Source: Microbulbifer pacificus (GTDB lineage Bacteria; Pseudomonadota; Gammaproteobacteria; Pseudomonadales; Cellvibrionaceae). From it: 64,000 bases of DNA. Position 1 is the first letter of the stretch; every line of letters begins with the position of its first letter. Shown here piece by piece: positions 9,086 through 19,760 of the stretch. Location of the stretch: contig NZ_CP137555.1 in assembly GCF_033723955.1 (NCBI RefSeq), forward strand, positions 1,957,501-2,021,500. Direction: 5' to 3'. The position numbers and the translations under genes are program-made. A model generated the notes under the pieces. The model saw nothing but the letters and a program-made list of their open reading frames with translations. It was not told where the DNA came from and did no database searches.

Positions 9086-12000
9086 TCACACGTCCGCCCT
9101 GGATTCGGTGTAGTCGCGGATCGCGCCCAACAGGATTTCCTCCTGATAGGGTTTACCCAGGTAGTGGTTTACCCCCAGCGACAGCGCGTGATCGCGGTGC
9201 TTCTTGCCGGTCCTGGAAGTGATCATGATGATCGGAATATTCCGCAGGCGACTACTGGAGCGGATATTGCGCGCTACCTCGAAGCCGTCCATACGTGGCA
9301 TTTCGATATCCAGCAGCATCACATCCGGGATCACATCCTGTAGTTGGATGATCGCATCCTGGCCGTCTTTGGCAGTGATCACGCGATAACCCTCCCGCTC
9401 GAGGAAGCGGGTGGTCACCTTGCGCACGGTCACCGAGTCGTCCACAACCATCACCAGTTTCTGTGCCTCCGCCTGTTCGCGGCCGCTGGTGGCGGCAATT
9501 TCCTGCAGCAGCGGTGCCTCCGGGCGCGCCAGCAGCGCGGCGTGCTTACGCAGCAGCGCGTGGGCGTCGAGAATCACTACCACTGTCCCGTCACCGGTTA
9601 CGGTAGCCCCGGAAACCCCCTGCACACTGGCAAACTGCGGCCCGAGGCTCTTCACCACGATTTCGCGGCTGCCCATGATCGCGTCTACCTGCAGTGCCAT
9701 GGCGGTATTTTCCGAACGCACCAGCAGCACCGGCATCTGCATATCTTCCACCGCCAGGCGCGGCTGTGCACTGGATTGCAACAGGCTGCCGAAATAGTTC
9801 ACCTGGTAGGGCTCACCGGCGTATTCGAAGCGCGCCTCCGGGGTGCGGTAATAGTGCTCCAGCTCGAACGGGCTGAGACGCACGATACCCTCGATGGTGT
9901 TCAACGGCAGCGCGAACAGGTCGTCCCCTACCTTCACCATCAACGCGCGGTTGACCGATACGGTAAATGGCAGGCGCACCACGAACTCGGTGCCCTTGCC
10001 GGCCTGCGAGGCGATGCTCACACTGCCGCCAATCTGTTTGATTTCAGCAGACACCACGTCCATACCCACGCCGCGCCCGGAAATCTGTGTCACTTTCTCG
10101 GCGGTACTAAAGCCCGCGTGCAGGATGAACTGCATGATCTCGTTATTGGACAGCTCGGCGTCCGGCCGCATCAGGCCGCTTTCAATGGCCTTCTCGCGCA
10201 CCCGCATCAGGTTGATACCGGCGCCGTCATCGCTGATGGTGATCACCACCTCACTGCCTTCCCGCGCCAGCGCCACGGCGATGCGGCCCCGTTCAGACTT
10301 GCCGGTGTCACGGCGCTTCTGCGGCGACTCGATGCCGTGGTCCACGGCGTTACGCAGCATGTGTTCCAGCGGAGCCACCATGCGCTCCAGCATGGATCGG
10401 TCCAGTTCGCCTTCCACGTTGGAGAACACCAGGTCCACCTGCTTGCCGAGCTCGGCACTCACCTGGCGCACAATACGGCGCAGGCGCGGTACCAGGCGGG
10501 AGAAAGGCACCATGCGGCTGCGCATCAGGCCTTCCTGCAGTTCGGTATTTACCCGTGACTGCTGCAGCAACAGGGTTTCGGTGTCCCGCGCCTTGTTGCC
10601 CAGGGTCTGGCGCAATTCCAGCAAATCCGAGGTGGATTCCAACAGCGAGCGCGACAGGTGCTGGATGGACGAGTAGCGGTCCATTTCCAGCGGGTCAAAG
10701 TCCACGTCCTGCTCGGCCAGCTGCTCCTGGCGGAAATGGATCTGGGCTTCGGTTTCTTTGTCCAGGCGACGCAGCTGTTCGTTCAGGCGACTCAGGGTGG
10801 AGTCCATCTCATCGAGGGCGAGACCGAACTCCGATACCTGTTCTTCCAGACGACCTCGGGAAATCGAGGTTTCACCGGCGAGGTTAACCAGTTCTTCCAG
10901 CAGTTCAGACGCCACCCGCACCATTTCCTGGGGCTGGTTGCGAGGCTGGCCGCCGTTGCGATCGCCGACATTTTTCGACTTGCGCACAAACGGCAGCACG
11001 TTGGTCGAGGGGGCCGCAGCGGGCACCGGCACAGCCGCTTTTTCGATCACTTCTACCGGCGGCGCATAGCTGTCATTTTCGGGTTCTTCGTGGACGTCTT
11101 CGTCCGCGTCGGCCACATCGACAAACGCACCCTCCCCGGCGACGACGGCAGCACTCGGCTGCTCATCTGCGACGGCGGTCTCTTCTGCAACCCGCTCGTC
11201 TGCCCAGCGGGTTTCCAGCAGTGCACAGAAAGACCCGATTTCCTCACCGCCCATCCACGCACGCACGGTTTCGACGCCGGTCATGAGGCGATCGTATATG
11301 CGGTGAGCGTCGGCAAAGAACGCCGCCGAAGGCGAGCTGCCGCTCTGCATGTTTTCAATCACGGTTTCAAAGCGGTGCGCCACTTCACCAAGGCCCATCA
11401 GCGCCGCCATGCGCGCGCCGCCCTTGAAGGTGTGCAATACGCGTTTCAGTGCTTCCGGCGCGCCCCTGTCATCCGGCGACTGCTCCCAGTTCTGGATCAA
11501 CTCTTCAAGCTCATCCATCAGGTCGCCGGCTTCCTCCAGGAAGACTTCCACCACATCCGGGTCGATGTCCGCGAGCAGCGCGCGCTGGGTGGCGCTGACC
11601 TCATCATCGGCCGCAGCAACCGCTGCCGGCACTTCCACTTCCGGCGCGGGCGGTGCGGAAGCAACCGCATCGCGCACCTGTTCGGCGCCGGTATCCAGAT
11701 CGTTCTGCAGCGCTGCTGGCAGCTCGAAGTCCGCGAGGGACACGTCGTCGAGGTATTCCTCTACGGTCAGGGCACTCTCGGTCGGAATATCCGCGAGCTC
11801 GAGTTCTGCTGCATCGGCATCGTCGATGGCTTCTGCGGTTGCGAATTCAATGCCATCCAGTTCAAGCGTATCCGCGCCAATGGCCTCAGCCACTGCGACA
11901 TCAACTTCCATGTCGGCAGGCAGCTCGAGGGCAATCTCTGGTTCCGCGCCCGGTGCCGCGGCATCGATCTCGGATTCCGCGGCCAGCAGGTCGTCAAAGC

Positions 12001-15000
12001 TCAGGTCCGCCAGCAGCTGCTCGTCGGCATCCTCAGCGGCAACCACCTCCATATCCTCGACTTCGGCCTCATCGGCGCCCACAGGCGCAGCGACGAGAAT
12101 CTCTTCGTCGAAGGTGAATTCGCTGCTGTCGATGCCGTACTCGGAGAGATCGATATCCTCATCGCTGGCACCGTCATCGCCCTGAGCCAGAGTGCGCAGG
12201 GCTTCGCCCACCACTTCACTCACCGGCGGCAGATCGGTAGACGCGGCCACCGCGTCCACCAGATCCAGCAATTCATTGTGCCCCTGCTCCAGCGCTGCCC
12301 ACAGCGCGGGCTCCTCCTCCAGGTGACCGTCGATCACCTGGCGGTAGACTGCCAGCAGCAACTGGGACAGTTCCTGCAGCGCCGGCAACTGCGCCTGGCC
12401 GGCGGCCTGCTGCAGTACATCCAGCTCTTCGGCTACTGGCAACAGAATGGCTGTTTCGCCCGGGTGTTGCCGCCACTGGTTTAGCATCTGGTCCGCGTCC
12501 AGCAGCACCCGCATGCCATCGGCCATAATGACTGCCAGCAATTGTGGGTCGACCGCCTTGGGCTCGTTGGCCTCGCGCTCGCGGATCAGGTGACCCACGG
12601 CGCGCTCCTGTAATTCGGCGACCCGTGCCAGATACTGCTCGGCGCGTTCCACGTACAGCGGCTCGCCGCGGTAAATCTGGTTGAGCACAGCCTTTACATA
12701 GCTGGCGGCATCGCTGATCAGTTCAAAGATGTCGCTGTCGATGGCCACCTGATAGGTGCGCAGCTCTTTCACAAAGCGCTCGAGCGGCGCCATCAACTCC
12801 GCCACCTGGGTGACTTCCGCCATGTGCGCGGAGCCTTTCAGTGTGTGCAGTGCGCGATGCAGCGGATCCGAGGGAATGCCGTAGACGGGTGCGGCGCGCG
12901 CCATTTCGGCGAGGAATTCCGCCACCGTGGCCAGGTGCGTCTCCGCCTCCTGGGCAAAGATTTCCCACAGCTGCGCGTTGTCGTCGATATTGTCGTCAAT
13001 GTGGCCGCGGTGACTGTCTTCCACCTCCGGCACAGCGGCCGCCGGCGCTGACTGCAGAAGCGCCTCCGGTATTCCGCCGTGAGACAGCTGTTTGGCCCAG
13101 GCCTCCAGCTCGGCGGTGCGCGCCGGGTCGGGATCGCCCGTCTGGGTGCGGAAGCCCTCCACCATGGACGGCAGCTTGGCAATGACCTGCTCGATCAGCA
13201 GCACATGGGCGCGGCCCGGGGTGACGGTTTCGTCGAGTACCCGGTTCAACATGTTTTCCACCGCCCACGCCAGCTCGCCCACCTCCAGCGCTTCCACCAT
13301 GCGGCCAGAGCCCTTCAGGGTGTGGAAGCCGCGGCGGAACTCCACCAGCGCGTCGCGATTGTCGAAATTCGCCGCCCACATCGGGAAATAGTGGTTGATG
13401 GTGTCGAGCACCTCACCGGCTTCCTCGAGGAAGATTTCCAGAATTTCCTCGTCGATGATACTGGCGTCATCGTCGTCATCCAGCATAGGTGCCAGGGCAG
13501 CGGCCGGCGCTTCCGGCATATTGCTTGCGATAGGCTCTGCTGCGGTTTCGCTAGCGTTCTCTTCCGCGGTGTGCGCGGGTTCATCGGCCGCAAACCAGCT
13601 CGCTTCCAGCAGGGAAGAGTCGTCACTGGACTCACTGGCGCGCGCGGCACTGGCCTCTTGCACCAGTGAGGCGGAAAGCCCGGCGAGCGGATCTTCGCTC
13701 TCGGGCTCAGAATAGGTATCTGCTGTGGCGGCAGTGCTTGCTGTAGAACCGGCCTCGTCGATATCGAGGGAAAACTCAAAACTGGCTAGGGCGCTCTGCT
13801 CTTCGTCACTTGGGGAATCCGCTTCCACCACCAGCGGGGCTTCGTCGGACCCGGATACGGCGGTATCGGCTTCGTCGAAGACAAACTCCGCGGCGAAATC
13901 GGCGGTATCGCCGGCGCCGTCATCGACCGCGGAGGTATCGACAACAACCGGAGTCTCGACTTCCCCCGAACCTTCGCCATCGGCGACGGCGTAGCCGAGG
14001 GTGGCAACACTGTCTTCCGCCAGCGCCAGCAACATGTCCGCGTCTTCGATGCCGTCGGCGCGGCGCTCGAGGTAGTACTCTACGCTGGTTACCGCATCGG
14101 CGAGGGTATCCAACAGTTTCCAGTCCGGTTGGTCGCCGGCGCTGATCAGACGCTCCTCGATATAGGCCCTACAGGCGCCGACGATCTCCGCCGCACGCCG
14201 GTATCCCACCATGTCGAGGCCGCCACAGACTTCCTGCAGGCGCGTGGGTACTGGCGCGAGGTGCCCTGCATCCCAGTGACTGGCGATGTATTCGACCACC
14301 GCTTCCTTCACGGTTTCGAGGCCGATACGGGCCTCGCGTAGTACGCGGCTGGTAGCTTCGCCCATCAGCGGCGATTCGCTGTCATTGCGCCGGTCGCGTT
14401 CCACCGTGGCGGCAAGGCCGGAGTCCAGCTGCACCAGCTCGGAAGCGGCCTGCATCAGCAGCTCATCCGGGTCGGCGCTGCGCGAGGCATCGCGCAAGTA
14501 TTCGTAGATGGCACGGGCGCGGGTGCGCTGGTTTTCCAGCCCCAGCACGCCCAGGGTGTCGGCGATGCGTTTGGCGACGTTAGCGGTGTCGGCCAGCGGT
14601 GGGCGCTCGCCATTGGCAATACTCGGGTCCAGCGCCTCGCGCACATTCGCGAGCTCCTCCCGCAGCGCCACCACCGCGGTCCCCATGGCCTCGGGGCCCA
14701 TGGCGAGCGCGGCTTCGGTATCCGGGCGGGGGGTGCCGGGCACGGCCTGGTCCAGGGCAAATTGCTGGTACAGCGCGCTCGTGCGCGGGCCGTTGGGGCC
14801 GGAGAGGTAGACGTAAAACAGCAGGTTGCGCAGCAGGTCGTGATCCGGACGCGCATCCAGTACCCGCGCGCCCTGCCCTGCGAGCAGGCGGAATTCCACA
14901 TCAATACGGCGCAGCAGTTGGCGCAGTGCCGGCAGCACGTTGACCCGGTGATCGGCAATGCCCTCGAGCAGGCCGCGCAGGATTTCCCACAGGTGCTGGC

Positions 15001-15652
15001 GCTGGCTACCGCTGTAGAGCAGAGCCATTTTTTCACACACCTTGTTGAGGTAAGCGATGCTCTCGCCGCTGTTGACGTCGCGGATCAGGGAGGCGGCGGC
15101 CACGTGATACATTTTGCGCAGCTTGGCTACCAGGTCCTGCAGTTTGGCATTGTTGCCAAGCAGTGGCTGACGCTCGCCGGTGGCAAATTCCAGTGCGGAC
15201 AGGTTCGGCGAAAACAGCGCGCCCTCGGTAATCAGGCGCTCGCGGCGCACCGCACGCAGGTCGTTCAGCAGGGGTAGCAACAACACCGCGTTGTCGCGAC
15301 GCTGGAAGGCAATTTTTTCCAGGTACAGGGGCAGTTCCAGCAGCGCACGCATGAGGAATTCGCGGGTTTCATCGCTGTTTTCCACTTCGCCACTGGCCAG
15401 CGCGTGCACCAGTTGTTCCATTTCTTCGGCGAGCATGGCTGCGCCGGTGAGCTCCGCCATATGCAGGCTGCCGTGGACCTGGTGAATCAGGTTCAGGCAG
15501 TTTTTCAGCAGCCCGGAGCTGTCAGAAGAGGCGTCCGCGATGGAGGAATCCGAGGCAAAGGTTTCCAGCTGCTGGCGCGCCTGGGCCAGCGTCTCGTTGA
15601 TTTCGCCTATCAGCCAATCCAGGGCCACAAAATTGGGATTGTCGCGACTCAC
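9086..15652 (-). CDS. chpA: ChpA hybrid histidine kinase of the type IV pilus chemosensory pathway
   Basis: CheA-type kinase controlling twitching and surface sensing through PilG and PilH. The 2188-residue protein has a degenerate N-terminal HPt-like region (H57-QVHG, with His instead of the usual Lys) and three canonical HPt domains with HxxKG motifs at H777, H936 and H1407. These are separated by long acidic Ala/Glu/Asp-rich linkers (about 560-740 and 1190-1340). Then come a dimerisation region (about 1560-1700), an ATPase domain (N-box N1768; GRGVGMD near 1857), a CheW-like domain (about 1900-2040) and a C-terminal receiver with phospho-acceptor D2115. P. aeruginosa ChpA is longer (about 2470 residues) and carries more HPt-type modules. 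It is encoded downstream of pilJ. Confidence 0.95.
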   Translation of the reverse strand: MSRDNPNFVALDWLIGEINETLAQARQQLETFASDSSIADASSDSSGLLKNCLNLIHQVHGSLHMAELTGAAMLAEEMEQLVHALASGEVENSDETREFLMRALLELPLYLEKIAFQRRDNAVLLLPLLNDLRAVRRERLITEGALFSPNLSALEFATGERQPLLGNNAKLQDLVAKLRKMYHVAAASLIRDVNSGESIAYLNKVCEKMALLYSGSQRQHLWEILRGLLEGIADHRVNVLPALRQLLRRIDVEFRLLAGQGARVLDARPDHDLLRNLLFYVYLSGPNGPRTSALYQQFALDQAVPGTPRPDTEAALAMGPEAMGTAVVALREELANVREALDPSIANGERPPLADTANVAKRIADTLGVLGLENQRTRARAIYEYLRDASRSADPDELLMQAASELVQLDSGLAATVERDRRNDSESPLMGEATSRVLREARIGLETVKEAVVEYIASHWDAGHLAPVPTRLQEVCGGLDMVGYRRAAEIVGACRAYIEERLISAGDQPDWKLLDTLADAVTSVEYYLERRADGIEDADMLLALAEDSVATLGYAVADGEGSGEVETPVVVDTSAVDDGAGDTADFAAEFVFDEADTAVSGSDEAPLVVEADSPSDEEQSALASFEFSLDIDEAGSTASTAATADTYSEPESEDPLAGLSASLVQEASAARASESSDDSSLLEASWFAADEPAHTAEENASETAAEPIASNMPEAPAAALAPMLDDDDDASIIDEEILEIFLEEAGEVLDTINHYFPMWAANFDNRDALVEFRRGFHTLKGSGRMVEALEVGELAWAVENMLNRVLDETVTPGRAHVLLIEQVIAKLPSMVEGFRTQTGDPDPARTAELEAWAKQLSHGGIPEALLQSAPAAAVPEVEDSHRGHIDDNIDDNAQLWEIFAQEAETHLATVAEFLAEMARAAPVYGIPSDPLHRALHTLKGSAHMAEVTQVAELMAPLERFVKELRTYQVAIDSDIFELISDAASYVKAVLNQIYRGEPLYVERAEQYLARVAELQERAVGHLIREREANEPKAVDPQLLAVIMADGMRVLLDADQMLNQWRQHPGETAILLPVAEELDVLQQAAGQAQLPALQELSQLLLAVYRQVIDGHLEEEPALWAALEQGHNELLDLVDAVAASTDLPPVSEVVGEALRTLAQGDDGASDEDIDLSEYGIDSSEFTFDEEILVAAPVGADEAEVEDMEVVAAEDADEQLLADLSFDDLLAAESEIDAAAPGAEPEIALELPADMEVDVAVAEAIGADTLELDGIEFATAEAIDDADAAELELADIPTESALTVEEYLDDVSLADFELPAALQNDLDTGAEQVRDAVASAPPAPEVEVPAAVAAADDEVSATQRALLADIDPDVVEVFLEEAGDLMDELEELIQNWEQSPDDRGAPEALKRVLHTFKGGARMAALMGLGEVAHRFETVIENMQSGSSPSAAFFADAHRIYDRLMTGVETVRAWMGGEEIGSFCALLETRWADERVAEETAVADEQPSAAVVAGEGAFVDVADADEDVHEEPENDSYAPPVEVIEKAAVPVPAAAPSTNVLPFVRKSKNVGDRNGGQPRNQPQEMVRVASELLEELVNLAGETSISRGRLEEQVSEFGLALDEMDSTLSRLNEQLRRLDKETEAQIHFRQEQLAEQDVDFDPLEMDRYSSIQHLSRSLLESTSDLLELRQTLGNKARDTETLLLQQSRVNTELQEGLMRSRMVPFSRLVPRLRRIVRQVSAELGKQVDLVFSNVEGELDRSMLERMVAPLEHMLRNAVDHGIESPQKRRDTGKSERGRIAVALAREGSEVVITISDDGAGINLMRVREKAIESGLMRPDAELSNNEIMQFILHAGFSTAEKVTQISGRGVGMDVVSAEIKQIGGSVSIASQAGKGTEFVVRLPFTVSVNRALMVKVGDDLFALPLNTIEGIVRLSPFELEHYYRTPEARFEYAGEPYQVNYFGSLLQSSAQPRLAVEDMQMPVLLVRSENTAMALQVDAIMGSREIVVKSLGPQFASVQGVSGATVTGDGTVVVILDAHALLRKHAALLARPEAPLLQEIAATSGREQAEAQKLVMVVDDSVTVRKVTTRFLEREGYRVITAKDGQDAIIQLQDVIPDVMLLDIEMPRMDGFEVARNIRSSSRLRNIPIIMITSRTGKKHRDHALSLGVNHYLGKPYQEEILLGAIRDYTESRADV

Positions 15653-15727
15653 GCCAAGTCCTCGGTAATTCAGTTTGCTCGCTGGCAGGCGCTAACAACG
15701 GCTCCCGCCGTTCACCTGCTGCTCTGC

Positions 15728-15770
15728 ACCTCCCCGGTACCGTACCGGGCGCGGGGAGGTCCGCTTTTTT
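15728..15770 (+). terminator. Hairpin plus T-run in the pilJ-chpA gap, oriented against the genes
   Basis: Arms ACCTCCCCG (15728-15736) and CGGGGAGGT (15752-15760) enclose a smaller palindrome (CGGTAC/GTACCG), and a T6 run follows on the plus strand at 15765-15770. All neighbouring genes are on the minus strand, so as a terminator it would act on antisense transcripts; in the sense mRNA it is a stable intercistronic hairpin without a U-run. Confidence 0.55.
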
Positions 15771-15792
15771 CGTTATGGGTATCTGCGGTAGA

Positions 15793-17952
15793 TCAGGCCA
15801 TGGCCCGACCGCTGCGCTCTGCCGCGGTGAGCATGTCGAGCTCGTCTTCGGCGGCCTCGTCATCCAGCATCGGGAATTCTTCCGAAAGCTGGGCCAGATC
15901 GCCGTCGTACAGATCGCTCTCACCGTCCACATCGTCATGGCTCGGCAGTTTGAAGCCGGCAACAGAATCGCGCAGTGCGGAGGCGGTCTGGGCCAGGTTA
16001 CCAATGGACTGTGCCGTGGCCTGGGTACCGGCAGAAGTCTGCGAGGTAATTTCCTGAATCACGTTCATCGTGTTGGAAATGTGACCCGCGGAGGAGGCCT
16101 GCTGGCGCGCCGCGTTGGAAATGTTCTGAATCAAGGATGCGAGGTTGGTGGATACCGTTTCAATCTCTTCCAGGGCAACACCCGCGTCCTGCGCCAGACG
16201 GGCACCGCGCACCACCTCGGTAGTGGTGGATTCCATCGACACAACCGCTTCGTTGGTATCGGACTGAATCGCTTTTACCAGGCCTTCAATCTGCTTGGTG
16301 GCGGCGGCGGAACGTTCCGCGAGGCGCTGAACCTCGTCCGCAACCACCGCGAAGCCGCGGCCCGCGTCGCCAGCCATAGAGGCCTGGATTGCGGCGTTAA
16401 GAGCCAGAATGTTGGTCTGGTCGGCAATGTCGTTAATCAGGCTTACGATGTCACCAATCTCCTGGGAGGACTCACCCAGACGCTTGATTCGTTTGGAGGT
16501 GTCCTGAATCTGCTCGCGGATGGTGTCCATGCCCTTGATGGTGTTCTGCACCACCTTGGCGCCGTTGCTCGCGATCTGCACCGAGCGCTCCGCTACCTGC
16601 GCGGACTCCGCGGCGTTCGCAGAAACCTGGTCAATGGTCACCGCCATCTCGTTAACCGCAGCGGAGGCACCGGCAATTTCCTGCGCCTGGTGCTCGGAAG
16701 CCTCGGCCAGGTGCAGAGCGGTCTGCTGGGTTTCCTGGGACAGGGAGGATACTTCCTGCGCGGCACCGTTGATTCGCGATACCAGCACACGCAGCTGGTC
16801 GATGGTGTAGTTGATGGAGTCCGCAATCGCACCGGTGAAGGCCTCGGTTACGGTGGCGGAGGTTGTCAGGTCACCGTCCGCGAGGTCGGCCAGTTCATCC
16901 AGCAGCTGCATAATCGCCTGCTGGTTGCGCTCGTTGGTTTCGGATTCTGCGCGCAGGCTGCGGCGGGTACCGGAGAAGGCCTGGATCATCATGGCGAAGA
17001 TCAACAGTACGAATACACCGGCAATGATGAAAATGGTCTGGTTGTTAGGCTGGCGCTCACTGGACAACCCGCCGATGCGGTCGTTCAGAACAGACAGCGC
17101 TTCCAGCAGCTGCGGGGAGGATGCCGCAATACCGTCCGCCGCCTGGCGGGTGGCGAACAGCGCCGGGGTCGCTTCGAAGATTTCACGTACGGAGGAGCTT
17201 ACGAATTCGAACAGTTCGGTAATCTCTTCCAGAGACTCTCGCGCCTCTCCGTCGGTCACGCGGGAGATGCCCATCACCACGTCACCGCCTTTCATACCTT
17301 CAACCACTTTACCGAACAGGCTGGCGTCGGTATTGAACTGGTCCGCAGCGGATTCCGCGTCGTCGCCGCCCTGCAGCATCTTGTCGATGTTCCGGCCGAT
17401 ACGCTCGGCGCGCCATACCTGCAGCTGGGCCTGCTCCACCTGGTTGGCCGGGGCGTTGTTGGCCAGCAGGATTTCCACGATGTTGTTGTGCTCTGCCTGC
17501 AGTTCCGGCAGCGAGTCATTCAGGGTGCTCGCCACATCGTTCAGGAAGATGATCGAATCCTTGTTACCGATAATGGTGTCGGCCTGTTCGCGCATCTGGC
17601 GCCATACCTGGCCATATACCGCCAGCTCCTGCTCCAGCGCGCGCTTGCTGCCCGGGTCCATGCCCTGCAACTCGTTCCAGGTGGCGGCCATCTGGTTGAC
17701 CACCTTTTCCAGGTCCGCGAATGCCTGCTCGTCGCCGGCGGTGGCCGCCGGTGCGTAGGACACCATCTGATAGGACAGGGCGCGCAGTTCCGCCACGTCT
17801 TCCTGATACCCCTGGTCCCGGCCAGCGTAGCTCTGCACCAAATAGATACTGACGAACAGTCCAATCAGTGTGGCGAGTACCAGCAGACCCATAAACACCG
17901 CCGCACTGTTACTGCGCAGCGCGGAAAATGAACTCTGGGAGCCTGTTTTCAT
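15793..17952 (-). CDS. pilJ: Methyl-accepting chemotaxis protein PilJ
   Basis: Membrane receptor of the Chp system. The 719-residue protein has a transmembrane helix at about residues 19-41, a periplasmic region with two helical PilJ-type modules (about 45-300), a second transmembrane helix (about 304-327), a HAMP-like linker and a cytoplasmic signalling coiled-coil. The hairpin tip carries the PilJ-type sequence [18 protein letters not shown] (about 516-535). It lies 258 bp after pilI, the position of pilJ in pseudomonads; pilK, the methyltransferase gene that follows pilJ there, is absent. Confidence 0.95.
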   Translation of the reverse strand: MKTGSQSSFSALRSNSAAVFMGLLVLATLIGLFVSIYLVQSYAGRDQGYQEDVAELRALSYQMVSYAPAATAGDEQAFADLEKVVNQMAATWNELQGMDPGSKRALEQELAVYGQVWRQMREQADTIIGNKDSIIFLNDVASTLNDSLPELQAEHNNIVEILLANNAPANQVEQAQLQVWRAERIGRNIDKMLQGGDDAESAADQFNTDASLFGKVVEGMKGGDVVMGISRVTDGEARESLEEITELFEFVSSSVREIFEATPALFATRQAADGIAASSPQLLEALSVLNDRIGGLSSERQPNNQTIFIIAGVFVLLIFAMMIQAFSGTRRSLRAESETNERNQQAIMQLLDELADLADGDLTTSATVTEAFTGAIADSINYTIDQLRVLVSRINGAAQEVSSLSQETQQTALHLAEASEHQAQEIAGASAAVNEMAVTIDQVSANAAESAQVAERSVQIASNGAKVVQNTIKGMDTIREQIQDTSKRIKRLGESSQEIGDIVSLINDIADQTNILALNAAIQASMAGDAGRGFAVVADEVQRLAERSAAATKQIEGLVKAIQSDTNEAVVSMESTTTEVVRGARLAQDAGVALEEIETVSTNLASLIQNISNAARQQASSAGHISNTMNVIQEITSQTSAGTQATAQSIGNLAQTASALRDSVAGFKLPSHDDVDGESDLYDGDLAQLSEEFPMLDDEAAEDELDMLTAAERSGRAMA

Positions 17953-18210
17953 AATTTACTCCTGGCGGACCTGTCCCTCAGGCCTAATTCTTGTTGTCAC
18001 CACTGTCGAGACCTCGCGGCCTCTCATCCCCTGTTACCCAACTGCTTGGGCACCCCCAAAAACCGGCGCTTGCCGACAACGGGTTCTGTGCGAACGAACG
18101 GCATAACCATCATCCGCAATAGGTTTGACGCACAAAACGCGCCCCACCTCAGTGACACCCGGATTCGGAGCTGCCTGAATCGGGGATGCCAGAAAACAGA
18201 AAGCCGCCGC

Positions 18211-18753
18211 TCAGTGAGCCGCGGCATCCGCAAATTGAAAATCGTTGACCAGGGCCTGCAGGTCGAACACCAACCAGCGCCCCTGCTGCAACTCGAACTG
18301 GCCGCTGATCATGGGAGCGAAAGACTCCGCCAGATCCGCTGGCGGCAACTTGCCGAATTCCAGCGCGAGATGCTGCATACCGTGAAGTTCGTCGACGATC
18401 AGGCCGACATAGAGTTTGCCCTGCTCCAGCACCAGCACCCGGCGGCGCTGGCGCGGACTGGCAAGGTGGCCGCCGAAGAACGCAGCCAGATCGACCAGCG
18501 GCAACAGGCGGCCGCGCACATTGGCCACCCCGCGCACCCAGGGTTGGACCCCGGGAATGAAGGTGTACTGGGGAACCTCCAGCAATTCCACCACGTCTTC
18601 CATGGCGGAGACTAAACGGTGCCCCAGAATAGAAAATCCGATGCCCGTCCAGTAGGGTTTGACTTCCTGGCGGGCAGGGAGCCCCTTGGCCTGCGCTTTT
18701 GCGCGGTTGGCAATATCAACCAGCGCCAGATAGGGGGTAAGAGTTGGTTGCAC
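18211..18753 (-). CDS. pilI: CheW-like adaptor PilI
   Basis: Couples PilJ to ChpA. The 180-residue protein consists of a short N-terminal segment and one CheW domain (about residues 35-175), with the typical strands VELLEVPQYTFIPGVQPWVRG and NVRGRLLPLVDLAAFFG. It follows pilH by 18 bp and precedes pilJ. Length and context match PilI. Confidence 0.93.
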   Translation of the reverse strand: MQPTLTPYLALVDIANRAKAQAKGLPARQEVKPYWTGIGFSILGHRLVSAMEDVVELLEVPQYTFIPGVQPWVRGVANVRGRLLPLVDLAAFFGGHLASPRQRRRVLVLEQGKLYVGLIVDELHGMQHLALEFGKLPPADLAESFAPMISGQFELQQGRWLVFDLQALVNDFQFADAAAH

Positions 18754-18771
18754 GGACTCTCAACGTCGGCC

Positions 18772-19134
18772 TCAGGCCAACACCTCCTCGATGGTGCCGA
18801 GCAGCTTGCTCTCATCCACAGGCTTGGTCAGGTAGGCACGCGCGCCCTGGCGCATCCCCCACACACGGTCGGTGTCCTGATCCTTGGTGGTGACGATCAC
18901 AATGGGAATACCGCTGGTATCACCATTTTTGCTGAGCTGGCGGGTGGCCTGAAAGCCATTCAGGCCCGGCATCACGATATCCATCAGGATGACATCGGGA
19001 CGATGTTCGCGGGCAACACCGACACCGGCTTCGCCATTGGTCGCAGTCAGTAGCGCGTGGCCGTTCTTTTCCAGCATGGTGGTCAGCTTGTGAGTTTCGG
19101 TTGGCGAGTCGTCGACGATTAGTACTCTGGCCAT
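18772..19134 (-). CDS. pilH: Response regulator PilH
   Basis: Single receiver domain of 120 residues, a phosphorylation output of ChpA thought in pseudomonads to affect pilus retraction. It has the acidic pair at D8/D9, phospho-acceptor D52 in MDIVMPG, the conserved T in VTTKDQ and K in LTKPVD. There is no output domain. Order pilG-pilH-pilI fixes the name. Confidence 0.93.
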   Translation of the reverse strand: MARVLIVDDSPTETHKLTTMLEKNGHALLTATNGEAGVGVAREHRPDVILMDIVMPGLNGFQATRQLSKNGDTSGIPIVIVTTKDQDTDRVWGMRQGARAYLTKPVDESKLLGTIEEVLA

Positions 19135-19364
19135 CTGTTCCCCCGAGATAGTGTTTCCGCTTGCGGCATCGCTCTCTGCCAGGCGGTTGTTGTTGGCACC
19201 AATCGCGCGCCAGTGCAGGCGCGGCGATCACACACTTTGTTATTCGTAACCGAGCTTCCTGACTTCCCAACCATTTAGCGAACGCGCACGGGCCCCGGAA
19301 GTTCAGACGCGCTAGTCTACGCGATTTCCATCGAAAATTTCACACCCGCAACGAGAACCAGTTC

Positions 19365-19760
19365 TCAGGCTGCGTGATGAGGTTTGGCGTGGGCGGAAAT
19401 CGCACCCAGCAGTTCACTTTTGCTGAACGGCTTGGTGAGATACTGGTCGCAACCCACCACACGACCCTTGGCCTTATCGAACAGGCCGTCCTTGCTGGAC
19501 AGCATGATTACCGGCGTGCTGCGAAATTCACTGTTGTTCTTGATCAGCGCACAGGTCTGATAGCCGTCGAGACGCGGCATCATGATGTCTACGAAAATGA
19601 TGTCCGGACGCGAATCGGCAATCTTGGCCAAGGCATCGAAGCCATCAGTGGCGGTAACCACCGCACAACCCGCTTTTTGCAGCAGCGTTTCCGCGGTGCG
19701 ACGAATGGTTTTACTGTCGTCAATCACCATCACGGTGAGACTTTCCCAGTTGAGCTCCAT
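19365..19760 (-). CDS. pilG: Response regulator PilG
   Basis: Single receiver domain of 131 residues, the other output of ChpA, linked in pseudomonads to pilus extension and cAMP control. Visible motifs are D14/D15, phospho-acceptor D58 in VDIMMPRLDG, the SSKDG segment and K in LTKPFSK. It is first in the Chp cluster, divergent from gshB. A 230-bp gap separates it from pilH, longer than usual for tightly coupled genes; it may hold a second promoter, but I find no convincing one. Confidence 0.93.
   Translation of the reverse strand: MELNWESLTVMVIDDSKTIRRTAETLLQKAGCAVVTATDGFDALAKIADSRPDIIFVDIMMPRLDGYQTCALIKNNSEFRSTPVIMLSSKDGLFDKAKGRVVGCDQYLTKPFSKSELLGAISAHAKPHHAA

Noticed and set aside
15775..17931. 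A long open frame (over 700 codons) on the plus strand opposite pilJ
   Set aside because: Codon-for-codon mirror of a GC-rich real gene; its product is Gly/Arg/His-rich without any recognisable domain. The same holds for long frames opposite chpA (10658-12484), pilQ (1272-2663), argH (50449-52020), amtB and lysA.
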